DNA of 64,000 nucleotides from JAKFEW01 sp036675505 (GCA_036675505.1 JAKFEW010000030.1:1-64000), one strand, 5' to 3'; shown: positions 1-8,381, counted from the stretch's first letter. A program made the numbers and translations. The notes: generated by a model not told the origin, from the letters alone.

Positions 1-29
1 ATCACCCGTTCCGAGCCAGGCCCGTCATG

Positions 30-121
30 TGATCGCTTTCGGTTGGAATCGCTGATCGGTTTCCGTTGGAATCAGTGATCGCTTTGCGTCGGAATCGGTG
101 ATCGCCTTGGCTCGGAATACG
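30..121. repeat. Four tandem 23-bp repeats, probable IS21-type transposon end
   Basis: Four head-to-tail copies of a 23-bp unit start at 30, 53, 76 and 99. Each begins tgatcg and contains a conserved ggaatc core near its end; the fourth copy is the most diverged. There are no spacers, so this is not a CRISPR array. IS21-family ends are known to carry several short repeats that bind the transposase, and this arrangement is the best explanation. No IS21 istA/istB gene lies inside the window, so the rest of the element would be to the left. The block ends exactly where an IS110 transposase remnant begins. Confidence 0.6.
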
Positions 122-125
122 CAAG

Positions 126-632
126 GTGTTCGCATCTCTGGCTCGAATCCCGTGGCTCGCGCCGCACCACCTCGCGACCATCATCGGGGCCATAGGCGAC
201 CCGTGCCGCTTCCGCAGCGTGGACGCGGTGAAGCGCTACCTGAACATCGCGCCGAGGCCGATGCCGCAGACTGGAGACCTCGACGCGAATGGCCGCCCTG
301 TCCAGATCTGGCGATTCCCCGCCAACAGCTACGAGATGGCGAATGGGCAGAAGCGCCTCGTCTACCGCATCCCAGGGCGGCAGGAGGTACGGAAGGTCGG
401 CTACCTGGCTTTCGAGAACCTCATGATGGGGCAGAAGCGCCACCCCGATGACCCATTCGTCCATTTCTACACTGCGCTGCGAGCGACCCATAAGGACCGC
501 ACACGCAAGCTCGGGCGGATTCGCTGGAAGGTGGTTGCCAAGCTGGTTGGCGCCGTATACCACTGCTGGAAATCGCGCACCCCCTACGACCCGGCTATCA
601 TGACCACTCGCATGCAGGTCGCGATGGCCTGA
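126..632 (+). pseudogene. IS110-family transposase, C-terminal fragment
   Basis: The 168-residue product matches the C-terminal half (Transposase_20 region) of IS110/IS116/IS902 transposases: a helix-hairpin-helix-like start around residues 9-25, the G-D-P-x-R-F segment, an A-x-x-Y-L-x-I-A-P-R stretch, and a closing lysine-rich helix with a P-Y-D-P motif near the end. Intact family members are about 300-400 residues and begin with a DEDD RuvC-like domain, which is absent here. The frame stays open upstream into the 23-bp repeats, so the GTG at 126 is only a nominal start. I read it as an inactive remnant cut by insertion of another element. Confidence 0.7.
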
Positions 633-744
633 GATCAACGGGCACCAGGTGGTGAAGCGGCGCGCTAGGCATACTTCTCCACCACTTTGACCAAGAGATT
701 ACGAAAAAGGGCTTGACCTTATCCCCTCACACGAGGTGCCCGGA

Positions 745-850
745 GGGCGGTGAGGGGGTCTCCCTCGGCATACCAAGAGACCTCCCCTCACCCACTGCGT
801 GGGAGCTCCCCTCCTTTCCAGCCGCCCCACGAACCCACCCAGGGAGCAAA
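745..850 (-). repeat. Dispersed hairpin repeat, copy A
   Basis: Read on the minus strand, 814-846 gives tccctgggtggg and ggggcggctggaa, shared with copies near 10.7 kb and 45.2 kb. It is followed by a long inverted repeat at 749-762 / 777-792 (about 14-bp arms with one bulge). The 243 bases between the transposase remnant and the glycosyltransferase hold this element and otherwise nothing I recognise. Confidence 0.55.
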
Positions 851-875
851 AGGGTGCCCCGGGCGAGCAGGCGTA

Positions 876-1937
876 TCACCCCGGCAAGCGAGGAGACGCT
901 CCCCTGGCCTGTAGCAGCCCGCGGTAAACGTCCGGCGGAATCCCGCGGGCGCGGTCCGCGCTCAGCCACCCCGACGCGATCCGGGCCGAGGCCGCCCGCA
1001 GCTTCGGCCACAGATGCGGCCTCGCCGCCAGGAAAGCGAGCCGGCGCGCCAGCCCTTCCACGTCCGGCTCCGCGAGCAGCGCATCCTCCTGGTCGCGGAA
1101 GCCCTCCGCCTCGCCGGCAGCGCGCCCGAGCACCAACGGCAGGCTGGCCGCGGCGGCGGCGCGCGCTGGCCAGCCGAGCCCGGCACCCGGGAAGGCACCG
1201 AGGTCGGCCGAGCCGAGCGCAGCCCGGGTGTCGCCCGCGCCCATCACCGAGGCAATCTCCACCCGCTCCGCGAGGCCGAGCTCCGCAATCAGCCGCGGGC
1301 CGGGATCCGGCAGGGCGCCGCCCGCGAGCAGGCGCAACGGCGGGGTGCCTGGCACCTCGGCGACGAAGCGCGCCCAGGCCCGCAGCAGGCGCTCGAGGCC
1401 GCCAGGATCATGCGCCTCGGCAGCCGCGATCCAACATGGCGCCCCGATCGGCCCGCTGCGCGGCGCCACTGGCAGCGTGGACAGCGGCGGCGGCGCCACG
1501 CGCAGGCGTTCGGGCGGTGCCCCCGCGGCCGCGAGCCGCGCGCCCTCGCCGGGTGACGCCACCAGGATCACGTCGGCCGCGGCGGCGGCCGGCTCCCACC
1601 GCCAGCCTGGCGGCCAGGAGATCACCAGCGGCACATCGTTGGCCCGCGCCCCGCGTACGGCGTCCGCCACGATGGCCGCGTCGTGCACGTGCACGACGTC
1701 GTAACCCGCAAGTGCCGCCTTCCAGGGCCCGGCATCGGCGGGCACCCACAGCCGCCGCCAGGTCGGCTCGCGCGAGGTGGGCGGCGGCAGGGTCGCCACC
1801 GTGAGCATCGCCCAGCGCCCGGCCGGCGCCGTCCACGCCGCGCGCGGGACGAAGCCCGGACCGACGTCGATCCATTCCTCTAGCCCCGCGCAGGTCAGCG
1901 CGGCGTCGGGGGGGATCAGGTGCAACACGAGGGGCAT
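876..1937 (-). CDS. Glycosyltransferase, GT4-like
   Basis: The 353-residue product has the outline of a GT-B glycosyltransferase. It has an N-terminal Rossmann-like half with a V-V-H-V-H-D segment near residues 80-86, a linker, and a C-terminal half containing L-L-A-G-G, an A-D-L-G-A-F-P patch and a region resembling the E-x7-E nucleotide-sugar site. No membrane segment is visible, so it is probably cytosolic or membrane-peripheral. The donor and acceptor cannot be told. It is divergent from dtd with only 35 bp between the starts. The very Ala/Gly-rich composition weakens family assignment. Confidence 0.6.
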   Translation of the reverse strand: MPLVLHLIPPDAALTCAGLEEWIDVGPGFVPRAAWTAPAGRWAMLTVATLPPPTSREPTWRRLWVPADAGPWKAALAGYDVVHVHDAAIVADAVRGARANDVPLVISWPPGWRWEPAAAAADVILVASPGEGARLAAAGAPPERLRVAPPPLSTLPVAPRSGPIGAPCWIAAAEAHDPGGLERLLRAWARFVAEVPGTPPLRLLAGGALPDPGPRLIAELGLAERVEIASVMGAGDTRAALGSADLGAFPGAGLGWPARAAAAASLPLVLGRAAGEAEGFRDQEDALLAEPDVEGLARRLAFLAARPHLWPKLRAASARIASGWLSADRARGIPPDVYRGLLQARGASPRLPG

Positions 1938-1960
1938 GGCGACAGTATCCTACGTGCCTG

Positions 1961-1966
1961 TACAAT
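1961..1966 (+). promoter_or_regulatory. -10-like TACAAT 6 nt before dtd start
   Basis: TACAAT is followed by six bases (gccgcc) and then the dtd ATG, with no Shine-Dalgarno. A transcript starting about 7 nt after the hexamer would begin at the ATG, so a leaderless mRNA is possible. No convincing -35 box is seen. Confidence 0.4.
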
Positions 1967-1972
1967 GCCGCC

Positions 1973-2431
1973 ATGCGCGCGTTGCTCCAACGGGTCGTCA
2001 AAGGAAGCGTTTCCATCGGCGGCGAGGTCGTCGGCGAGATCGGCCGCGGCTGGGTCGTGCTGCTCGGCGTCGGCCAGCGCGACCTGCCCGAAGATGCCGA
2101 CTGGCTCGCCCAGAAGGTCATCGAGCTGCGGGTCTTCAACGACGAGGCTGGCAAGTTCAACCTCTCGCTCGAAGACATCGACGGGGCCGTGCTCGTGGTG
2201 TCCCAGTTCACGCTCTACGCCGACGCGCGCAAGGGCCGACGGCCGAGCTTCACCGACTCCGCGCCGCCCGCACAGGCCATCCCGCTCTACGAACGCTTCG
2301 TCGAACAAATACGCGCGCGCGGACGAACGGTGGCCACAGGCCGGTTCGGTGCCGACATGCGCGTCGAGATCCACAACGACGGCCCCGTCACGATCATGCT
2401 CGAGCGTGAGGCCGGCACGTGTCCTGTGTGA
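1973..2431 (+). CDS. dtd: D-aminoacyl-tRNA deacylase
   Basis: Hydrolyses D-amino acids (and glycine mischarged on tRNA-Ala) from tRNA in the cytosol, a translation quality-control step. The 152-residue length is normal for DTD. Both signature motifs are present: S-Q-F-T-L at residues 77-81 and the N-x-G-P-V-T motif (N-D-G-P-V-T) at 135-140, which contains the Gly-cisPro pair that enforces chirality. The ATG at 1973 gives the canonical M-R-A-L-L-Q-R-V start. There is no Shine-Dalgarno; a -10-like box lies 6 nt upstream. The next gene starts 20 bp after the stop. Confidence 0.95.
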   Translation: MRALLQRVVKGSVSIGGEVVGEIGRGWVVLLGVGQRDLPEDADWLAQKVIELRVFNDEAGKFNLSLEDIDGAVLVVSQFTLYADARKGRRPSFTDSAPPAQAIPLYERFVEQIRARGRTVATGRFGADMRVEIHNDGPVTIMLEREAGTCPV

Positions 2432-2451
2432 ACCGCGCGGAGGAGCCCCTG

Positions 2452-3255
2452 ATGGCCACCACCACCTTCTCGATGCGGGCCGCGGAGGCCTTCGTGCTCG
2501 GCCACGGCGATCCCCGCCGTCGCGCGACCTGGAAAGCCGCGTTCGGCTGCGGCCCCGTCGAGGTCCTGGTGTTCGAGCTCGAGCCGTACCTCGACGCGCA
2601 GGGTGTCTGGAGCGCGCTGGCCGCGGACGAGCCCGCGGGCGGCCTCGCGTCCGCCGTGGTCGCGCTGCGCGTGCTCGCGGGCGTGAACCTCGGCGAAGAC
2701 ATCTTCGAGGTCGGCCAGCGCACATTTGACCACCTCGTCGCGATCCGCTCCCCGGACGGCAGCTGGGACGCGCCAGGGCCATGGCCGGGAGTCGGTGACG
2801 ACACCGCCCGGCGCGCGTGGTACACGGCCGCCATCGGCATGCTCCTCCCCCAGCTCACCGGGTCCTCGAATCCGGACGCCGCCCGCACGCTGGGCGACGA
2901 CGCCGCGCGGTGGCTGGCGGACGCCTGGCCGCAGGTGGCAGCCGCGGGGCCGGCGCTGTGGTGGGCGGCGCTCGGCTGTTGCGCCACGGCCGCGCCCACC
3001 GTCGTCCATGACGCGACCGCCCGGCTGCTGGGTTGGCTCGAGACGCCGCGCGCGCCTTCGGACCTGACCTGGATCCACGACGCCGCCCACCTGGCGGGTC
3101 TGCCATCCACCCACCCGCTACGCCAGCGGGCCTGGACGCTCCTCGCCGGGGGCCAGGCGCCCGACGGCGGCTGGGCGGCGGGCAGCGACGCGGGCTGGCC
3201 GGCCGATCGGGTCGACGCCACGATCCAGGCGATGCGGGCGGTGGTCCGGCCGTGA
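2452..3255 (+). CDS. Alpha/alpha-toroid (prenyltransferase/terpene-cyclase-like) protein
   Basis: The 267-residue product contains at least two Q-W-like turns, S-P-D-G-S-W and Q-A-P-D-G-G-W near the C-terminus, typical of the alpha/alpha-toroid fold shared by squalene-hopene cyclases and prenyltransferases. The D-x-D-D cyclase motif is absent and the protein is far shorter than a cyclase (about 650 residues), so cyclase activity is not supported. The ATG at 2452 was chosen over the GTG at 2419 because GGAGGAG lies 6 nt upstream and it avoids overlap with dtd. Its stop overlaps the GTG of the next gene. Confidence 0.6.
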   Translation: MATTTFSMRAAEAFVLGHGDPRRRATWKAAFGCGPVEVLVFELEPYLDAQGVWSALAADEPAGGLASAVVALRVLAGVNLGEDIFEVGQRTFDHLVAIRSPDGSWDAPGPWPGVGDDTARRAWYTAAIGMLLPQLTGSSNPDAARTLGDDAARWLADAWPQVAAAGPALWWAALGCCATAAPTVVHDATARLLGWLETPRAPSDLTWIHDAAHLAGLPSTHPLRQRAWTLLAGGQAPDGGWAAGSDAGWPADRVDATIQAMRAVVRP

Positions 3256-3797
3256 GCGTCAGGGCAGGCTCCGAGGGCGGCTGGCGGGTCGTCCGGCGCC
3301 CTGACCTCGACGACATCGAGGGGATCCTGGCGCTGATGAACGACCCCGACTCGGTCCACAACCGCACGGCCTGCCGCCACCAGACGGCGCCCGAGCGCGC
3401 CGGCGAGCTCTGGGACCGCCTGCGCGAGGACGACAACCTCGTGCTCGAGGAGAACGGCGCGATTGTGGCGTTCGCCTCCTGGCAGACCTTCGGCCGCCAT
3501 GTTCACCTGAACGTGATGGCCGTGGCCGGCCGGCGGCAGCGCAGCGGCCTCGGCACCGCGCTGTTCGAGGCGTTTGCCGTCGCCGCGCGCGCTGATGGCG
3601 CGACCGGCTTCACGCTGCGCGCCTACGCGGATTCGCCCTGGGCGCTCGCGTTCTACGAGCGCCACGGAATGCGTCGGCTCGAAACCCACGCCGACTGGGT
3701 CGACGCAGACGAAGGTCTGCGCCGGTATGTCGCGCTCGCGATCGAGCACGGTCAATGGCCCTCACCGGAAAAAGTGCTCTTCTTTCGGCGCTTTTAG
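3252..3797 (+). CDS. GNAT-family N-acetyltransferase
   Basis: The 181-residue product has a GNAT fold. The acetyl-CoA pyrophosphate loop is R-R-Q-R-S-G-L-G-T-A-L near the middle (Q/R-x-x-G-x-G/A), followed by the C-terminal A-x-x-F-Y-E-R-H-G-M motif of the family. The substrate is unknown. The GTG start at 3252 overlaps the TGA of the toroid protein (GTGA), suggesting translational coupling within a dtd-toroid-GNAT operon. The open frame continues upstream but only as overlap with the preceding gene. Confidence 0.75.
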   Translation: MSVRAGSEGGWRVVRRPDLDDIEGILALMNDPDSVHNRTACRHQTAPERAGELWDRLREDDNLVLEENGAIVAFASWQTFGRHVHLNVMAVAGRRQRSGLGTALFEAFAVAARADGATGFTLRAYADSPWALAFYERHGMRRLETHADWVDADEGLRRYVALAIEHGQWPSPEKVLFFRRF

Positions 3798-3804
3798 GGC
3801 AACC

Positions 3805-3963
3805 TCAGCTCTTCGCCGGGGCCTCGGCCAGTTTCGCCGTGACCACCCCGGTCTCACGCACGGGCTCCGGAGGGGGAATCAATCTTCCTCCGACGGGCAT
3901 CGCATTGAGGCGGCGGCGAGTCATCAGCCGGGTGCGCTTTTTGCGGACGCGGCGGGCGGACAT
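3805..3963 (-). CDS. Small basic protein of unknown function
   Basis: A 52-residue product with a strongly basic N-terminal half (M-S-A-R-R-V-R-K-K-R-T-R) and a Pro-rich middle. I chose the ATG at 3963 because an excellent purine-rich Shine-Dalgarno (GGAGAGGAG) sits about 8 nt upstream. An earlier in-frame ATG at 4035 lacks one. It converges on the GNAT gene. It could bind nucleic acid or ribosomes on composition alone, but no family is recognised. The region 3964-4155 upstream holds no other gene and probably contains its promoter. Confidence 0.5.
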   Translation of the reverse strand: MSARRVRKKRTRLMTRRRLNAMPVGGRLIPPPEPVRETGVVTAKLAEAPAKS

Positions 3964-4155
3964 GGGGCGTCTCCTCTCCCCCGGCGACGGGGGACACCCT
4001 GCATAAGGCTGCAGGTCGAATGGTGAGGTGATCACTGGATAGCCTGATACGAACTCAGACTTAGCCCTTTCATCCGGCTGCGGGTAGCGAGCCTTGTCTC
4101 ACGAAATGTAAACCATGCGCGGGCGCCGGTCAAGCGTCATTTGTGCAACGTGGGT

Positions 4156-5841
4156 TCACCTGCCGCCGAGACCGGCATGCTCGCGCATGAGGCGCACCAG
4201 CTCATCGGGGTTGTCCGAGTTGGCGAGCGCGTCGTCGGCCGAGATCAAGCCGTTGCAGTAGTGCTTGAACAACGCCTGGTTCTGGCTCTGCATCCCGTCG
4301 TATTCGCTCGTCTTGAGGATCTGGTACATCGCGTCCGTGTTGGCCTTCTGGATATGGACCTTGGTGTTTTCGCCGCGCGCGTTGGGCGTGACGAGGAAGA
4401 TCTCGAGCGAGGCCACGCGGCCCGGCTTGTCGGCGCGTGGGATCAGGCGCTGGGCCACGCTGGCCTTGAGCGCGCTCGCGAGCTGGATGCGCACGGCTTC
4501 TTGCTCATGGGGCGGAAAGGTGTTGATCAGGCGGTTGATCGTCTGGATCGCGTCGTTGGTGTGCAGCGTGCTCATGACCAGGTGGCCCGTCTCGGCGGCC
4601 TTGAGGCCCGAGGTGATGGTCTCGGTGTCGCGCATCTCGCCGATCAGGATGATGTCCGGCTTCTGGCGCAGCGCGCCGCGCATCGCGGCGGTGAAGCTCA
4701 TCGAGTCCACCTCCATCTCACGCTGGGTGAAGACGGCCTGCTTGGCCTGGTAGACGAACTCGACGGGATTCTCGAGCGTCAACACGTGGATGCGACGGTT
4801 CACGTTCGCGAACTCGATCAGCGCCGCCAGGGAGGTGGTCTTGCCCGAGCCGGTCTGCCCCGTGATCAGGATCAGCCCCTGGCGCTCGAAGACGGTCTTC
4901 TTGAGCACCGGCGGCAGGCCGAGCGCCTCGGCCGGCAGGATGTCGTTCGCGATCACGCGCAGGACCATGCCGGCCGCGCCCTGGGCCGCGTAAATGTTGC
5001 ACCGGAAGCGGCCGACGCCCTTCACCGGGAACGCCAGATCCATCTCGCGGGTCTTGCGGAAGACCTCGCGCTGGGTCTCGGACATCAGGTACTCGACGTA
5101 GTATTGCGTCACCTCGGGGGTGAGCACGCCGAAGTCTCCGAACGGCGTCACCTGGCCGCGGAGCACGCCACACGGCGGATGTCCGGCCTTGATGTGGATG
5201 TCGGCGCAGCCATACTCCACGAGATGGGCGAGCACGTTGAAGAGTGGGTGGAAGTCGCGTTCCTGCTCGAATTCGGTCCGCTCGAGCGGTTCGAACTTCT
5301 GCGGCACCACCTTGGGCACCGGGTAGGCCTGTTCCCAGGCGTCGAGCTCAGCCAGCGCGTCCTCCGGCACATCGAGCTGGGTCAGCACCTTCTTGAGCGC
5401 GGCCGCGTCGAGCTGGATGTCGGCGTCGCCGAACGGGCTGTTGCCCATGTTGCGCATCGGCTCCTTGGCCCGCCCGTCGCCGTGGTGGATGATGTTGTGG
5501 GCGATGCGCATCGACAGCTTGAGGTCCGCCCGCGTCACCGGGTTCACGACCTCCATGTAAATGCCCACGATCGCCTCGCGGCAGCCCTCCACCCGGCAGG
5601 GCACCTGCTCCTCGGTGAAGTGGTTGACCTTGTAGGCCGCGCGGCCATCCTTGTGGCGCTTGACGATCGCGTCGACCGAGTCGCGCCGCAGTTGCCGGAA
5701 TTCGCCGTCGGTGGTGTTACGTGCGAGCTTCGGGCTGAGCTCCTCGCGGATCAGGTCGGCGAGCACCGGGACGCTGGCGAGGTAACGCCCGAGGGCGTGC
5801 AGCGTGACGGGCGGGGCCTGGGACTCGGCGGTGGCGCTCAC
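4156..5841 (-). CDS. PilT-like type IV pilus ATPase with N-terminal extension
   Basis: A secretion ATPase of the PilT/PilU type, expected to power pilus retraction at the inner-membrane base. From about residue 195 it has the PAS-like N2 region, Walker A G-Q-T-G-S-G-K-T-T at 328-336, an Asp box, Walker B I-I-L-I-G-E-M-R-D at 397-405, and the His box A-E-T-G-H-L-V-M-S-T-L-H-T-N-D around 416-430. At 561 residues it exceeds the roughly 340-380 of PilT; the first 190 residues are unrelated to PilT and include a C-x4-C pair (C82, C87). The GTG at 5841 has AAAGG upstream and starts 53 bp after the FHIPEP-like gene on the same strand. Confidence 0.85.
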   Translation of the reverse strand: MSATAESQAPPVTLHALGRYLASVPVLADLIREELSPKLARNTTDGEFRQLRRDSVDAIVKRHKDGRAAYKVNHFTEEQVPCRVEGCREAIVGIYMEVVNPVTRADLKLSMRIAHNIIHHGDGRAKEPMRNMGNSPFGDADIQLDAAALKKVLTQLDVPEDALAELDAWEQAYPVPKVVPQKFEPLERTEFEQERDFHPLFNVLAHLVEYGCADIHIKAGHPPCGVLRGQVTPFGDFGVLTPEVTQYYVEYLMSETQREVFRKTREMDLAFPVKGVGRFRCNIYAAQGAAGMVLRVIANDILPAEALGLPPVLKKTVFERQGLILITGQTGSGKTTSLAALIEFANVNRRIHVLTLENPVEFVYQAKQAVFTQREMEVDSMSFTAAMRGALRQKPDIILIGEMRDTETITSGLKAAETGHLVMSTLHTNDAIQTINRLINTFPPHEQEAVRIQLASALKASVAQRLIPRADKPGRVASLEIFLVTPNARGENTKVHIQKANTDAMYQILKTSEYDGMQSQNQALFKHYCNGLISADDALANSDNPDELVRLMREHAGLGGR

Positions 5842-5894
5842 GGGATACCTTTCAGGAAGGGGCGACCTTCCCTTCTTACCCACCGCCGCCAGGA

Positions 5895-7391
5895 TTATGT
5901 GTCGCCGAGGATGCCGCGCATCAGCCCGCCAGGCCGCTCGAGGACCCAGATCCAGTCGGGCCGGCCAGGCTCGTCGGCGTCGGCCGGCCAGGCCCCCTGG
6001 CCGTCGTGCGCCGCGATGGCGCGCCGCACGACGTCGGCCGCGCGGCCCCAGGCCAGCCAGGCCTCGCGGGCGATCGCGTAGAGGTTCGCGTCCGCCGCGA
6101 GGGCCGCCGCCGCGGCCTCCGTCGCGGGCCCTGCGGGCGGTGGCGCCAGGGCGTCCACCACGCCCCACATGCCGCGTCCGAGCAGGGCGTCGGCGCCACG
6201 CAACAGGGCCGCGAGCCCGGCGGCATCGGGGCGGGTGGCGCCGACCCGCTCGGCGAGGGCCCGCCAAGCCGGCTCGTCCGCGGGATCGGCGGGCACCGGC
6301 GGCGCCACGGGCCCGGCCACCACCGTGCGCGCGAGGCGCGCGAGCCGGACCGCGTCGCCTGACTGCGGCTCGGGCGAGAGACCGAGAGCGCCGCGAACCA
6401 CGCCCACGAGCTTGCCCGTCGGGAACACGGGCAGCTGGCGCTGCAGCTTTTCGATCTCGGGCGGCGACAGGGGGCGGCTCGCGAGCTCGGCCAGGATCAC
6501 GCGCAGCATCGCCTCCAGCATCGGCGCGATCGGCTTGAGCGGCAGGCCCTGCCGCAGGATCGTGCGAAACACCAGGCGCAGCTCGGGAACCGAGACGTAG
6601 CGCTCGAGCTCATGGTCGTAGCCGGCGCGCTCGGCTTCGCTCAGCAGCGCCTGGACCACGGCAGGGGTCACGAGCTTGTCGGCGAAGGCCGGCAGGCTGG
6701 CGGTGAGGTGGCGATCGATCGCCACCAGCCAATGCACGCGCAGGAGGTCGGCGGGCGGTTCGGATGCGGGCCCCACGGGCATCCAGGCGACCCAGCCGGG
6801 GCCTGTGGGGTCGGACGACCATGGGTACGGCAGCGGCGGCGGTGCGCCTTCGCCCGGCCCGATCACCAGGTCGAGCCCAGGGTGAACCTCGCCTTCGAGC
6901 ACCGCCTCGCGCCAGATCAACAAGCGATAGCCGGTCACCGGGAGGCCCGGGTCGAGCTCCAGCGAAAGCGGCTGCGGCACGAAACCGAGCGTGTGGGTCA
7001 GCGCCGAGCGCGAGGGCTCGAACCAGGCGCCTGGCGCCACGCCGCCCATGGCGGCCCAGCCGGCGATCGCATGGAACAGATCGACGCCGCATGAGAGACG
7101 CAGCGGATCGCCGGCGAGGTCCGTCGCCACCGCCGCGAGGGGGTCCGGCCCGTTCATCCCGCCTGGCGCCTCCTCGTGGCCCTCGGCCGGCGCGGCCTGG
7201 TCCAGCGACAGCCCCTCCGGCCACAGCGCGAGCGGGCCGAGCTGCGCGGCCAGGCTCGCGAGTTGCTCCGGCGTGTGACGGGCACGGAAGGCATCGAACC
7301 CCAGCGTCTGGAGCAGGCACCATTCGCCGTAGAGGTAAAGGCCGTGATCCGGGCCGTAGCGCGCCACCAGGCGCGTGAATGGATGGCTCAA
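5895..7391 (-). CDS. Soluble FHIPEP-family (FlhA/SctV C-domain-like) protein
   Basis: The 498-residue product has no membrane segment, yet residues about 95-300 follow the cytosolic domain of FlhA/SctV. They show D-P-L-x-L-x-x-G at the start, then L-G-F-V-P-Q-P-L matching the conserved G-x-x-x-P-P-V segment, then the Y-x-L-L-I-x-x-x-x-x-L-E-G-E-V stretch. Next come H-W-L-V-A-I-D-R-H-L, the V-V-Q-A-L-L-S-E-A helix and V-S-V-P-E-L-R-L-V-F-R-T-I-L-R-Q-G-L-P-L-K-P-I. In FlhA this domain forms the nonameric ring that receives export substrates. The eight transmembrane helices are absent, and no other export gene is nearby. It heads an operon with the PilT-like ATPase. The last 200 residues are Ala/Pro-rich and unassigned. 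Confidence 0.6.
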   Translation of the reverse strand: MSHPFTRLVARYGPDHGLYLYGEWCLLQTLGFDAFRARHTPEQLASLAAQLGPLALWPEGLSLDQAAPAEGHEEAPGGMNGPDPLAAVATDLAGDPLRLSCGVDLFHAIAGWAAMGGVAPGAWFEPSRSALTHTLGFVPQPLSLELDPGLPVTGYRLLIWREAVLEGEVHPGLDLVIGPGEGAPPPLPYPWSSDPTGPGWVAWMPVGPASEPPADLLRVHWLVAIDRHLTASLPAFADKLVTPAVVQALLSEAERAGYDHELERYVSVPELRLVFRTILRQGLPLKPIAPMLEAMLRVILAELASRPLSPPEIEKLQRQLPVFPTGKLVGVVRGALGLSPEPQSGDAVRLARLARTVVAGPVAPPVPADPADEPAWRALAERVGATRPDAAGLAALLRGADALLGRGMWGVVDALAPPPAGPATEAAAAALAADANLYAIAREAWLAWGRAADVVRRAIAAHDGQGAWPADADEPGRPDWIWVLERPGGLMRGILGDT

Positions 7392-7421
7392 GGTGTCGTT
7401 TCTCCAGAGAGGCGGCCGGGT

Positions 7422-8336
7422 ATGAAACTTGGAGGGAGTAGGGCATTGGATTCCTACAAGAAGGACAACCCGGAAACCTCGAAGGCCAAACCGGCGACGC
7501 CTGCCGGTCCGGCGAGCCCGGCGGCTGGTAAGGCCGCCACGGGCAAGTTGGGCGATGCCTATATGGCTTCAGGCACCGGACCCTTGAGCCGCACCGGCCC
7601 GATGAACTCGACGCGCCGCCTCGGCAGCTCGCCGCTCGACGCCGAAAAGACGCTCGAGGCGCTCAAAACCGAGGTCGACAACGGCTCGCTGATCGTCTCG
7701 AAGCTCGAAGGCCGCATCACCGTCCTGATCCGCGCGATGCGCATCGTCGAGAAGCCGATCGACGTCAACCAGATCTGCCAGGGCGTCAGTGCGGGCGAGG
7801 CCAACTTCACGAAGCAGGTCGCCAAGATGCTGCAGGGCGACCCGCACACCACGCGCCGCGTGCAGGTGGCGCTCTACCAGTGGGACCAGGCCAAGAAGGG
7901 CCTGCAGCAGGCCGACGAATGCCACGAGCGAGCGCTGCAATATGAAGGCCTCGCGCGGGCCCAATTCGTCGACTCGCATTGCCAGGTGGAGAAGCTACGC
8001 GGCCAGCTCTACCCGCTGATCAACTTGCACGTCGTCTTCCGCGACAATGCGCTGCTCGCCCAGCTGATTCCCACGCCCAAGATCAACACCGCCGATCTGC
8101 CGCCGCCGCCGCCCATTCCGATGCCGCCCACGGCGTCGGGCGCGCTGGGTGGCCTCGGTGCGGCGGAACAGACCGTGCCGAAGGCCAAGTCGCCGACAGG
8201 CTCGCTCACCCAGGAGCTCCTGGGAGCTGATGAGACCGTGCAGCAGATGGTCAGCTCGATCAAGCAGGCGACCGGCACCCTGCGCAACAAGCTGATCGGG
8301 ATGCTGGGCGGCGTGCCCAAGGACGAGCAGAAATAG
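7422..8336 (+). CDS. Conserved-looking protein of unknown function
   Basis: A roughly 304-residue product with a disordered Lys/Ala/Pro-rich N-terminus, a long charged helical middle (about residues 75-215, plausible coiled coil), a P-P-P-P-P-I-P linker and a short helical tail. No family is recognised. Two starts compete: ATG at 7422, or TTG at 7446 with a very strong GGAGGGAG 7 nt upstream. It is divergent from the FHIPEP-like gene with only about 30 bp between them, so the two may share regulation. No signal peptide or membrane span is visible. Confidence 0.65.
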   Translation: MKLGGSRALDSYKKDNPETSKAKPATPAGPASPAAGKAATGKLGDAYMASGTGPLSRTGPMNSTRRLGSSPLDAEKTLEALKTEVDNGSLIVSKLEGRITVLIRAMRIVEKPIDVNQICQGVSAGEANFTKQVAKMLQGDPHTTRRVQVALYQWDQAKKGLQQADECHERALQYEGLARAQFVDSHCQVEKLRGQLYPLINLHVVFRDNALLAQLIPTPKINTADLPPPPPIPMPPTASGALGGLGAAEQTVPKAKSPTGSLTQELLGADETVQQMVSSIKQATGTLRNKLIGMLGGVPKDEQK

Positions 8337-8340
8337 CGCA

Positions 8341-8362
8341 AGCCCCGCTCGAGAGCGGGGCT
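8341..8362. terminator. GC-rich hairpin between convergent genes
   Basis: agccccgc and gcggggct form an 8-bp stem around tcgaga just after the stop of the upstream gene and before the convergent lipoprotein gene. There is no T-run on either strand, so termination is likely but not certain. Confidence 0.45.
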
Positions 8363-8381
8363 GCTGGCGGTTGGTGCCTGT

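Noticed and set aside
30..121. Possible CRISPR array
   Set aside because: The 23-bp units are directly adjacent with no spacers and diverge steadily; no cas genes are present.
5842..6267. N-terminal extension of the PilT-like ATPase
   Set aside because: It overlaps the coding end of the FHIPEP-like gene, is low complexity, and the GTG at 5841 has a usable Shine-Dalgarno.
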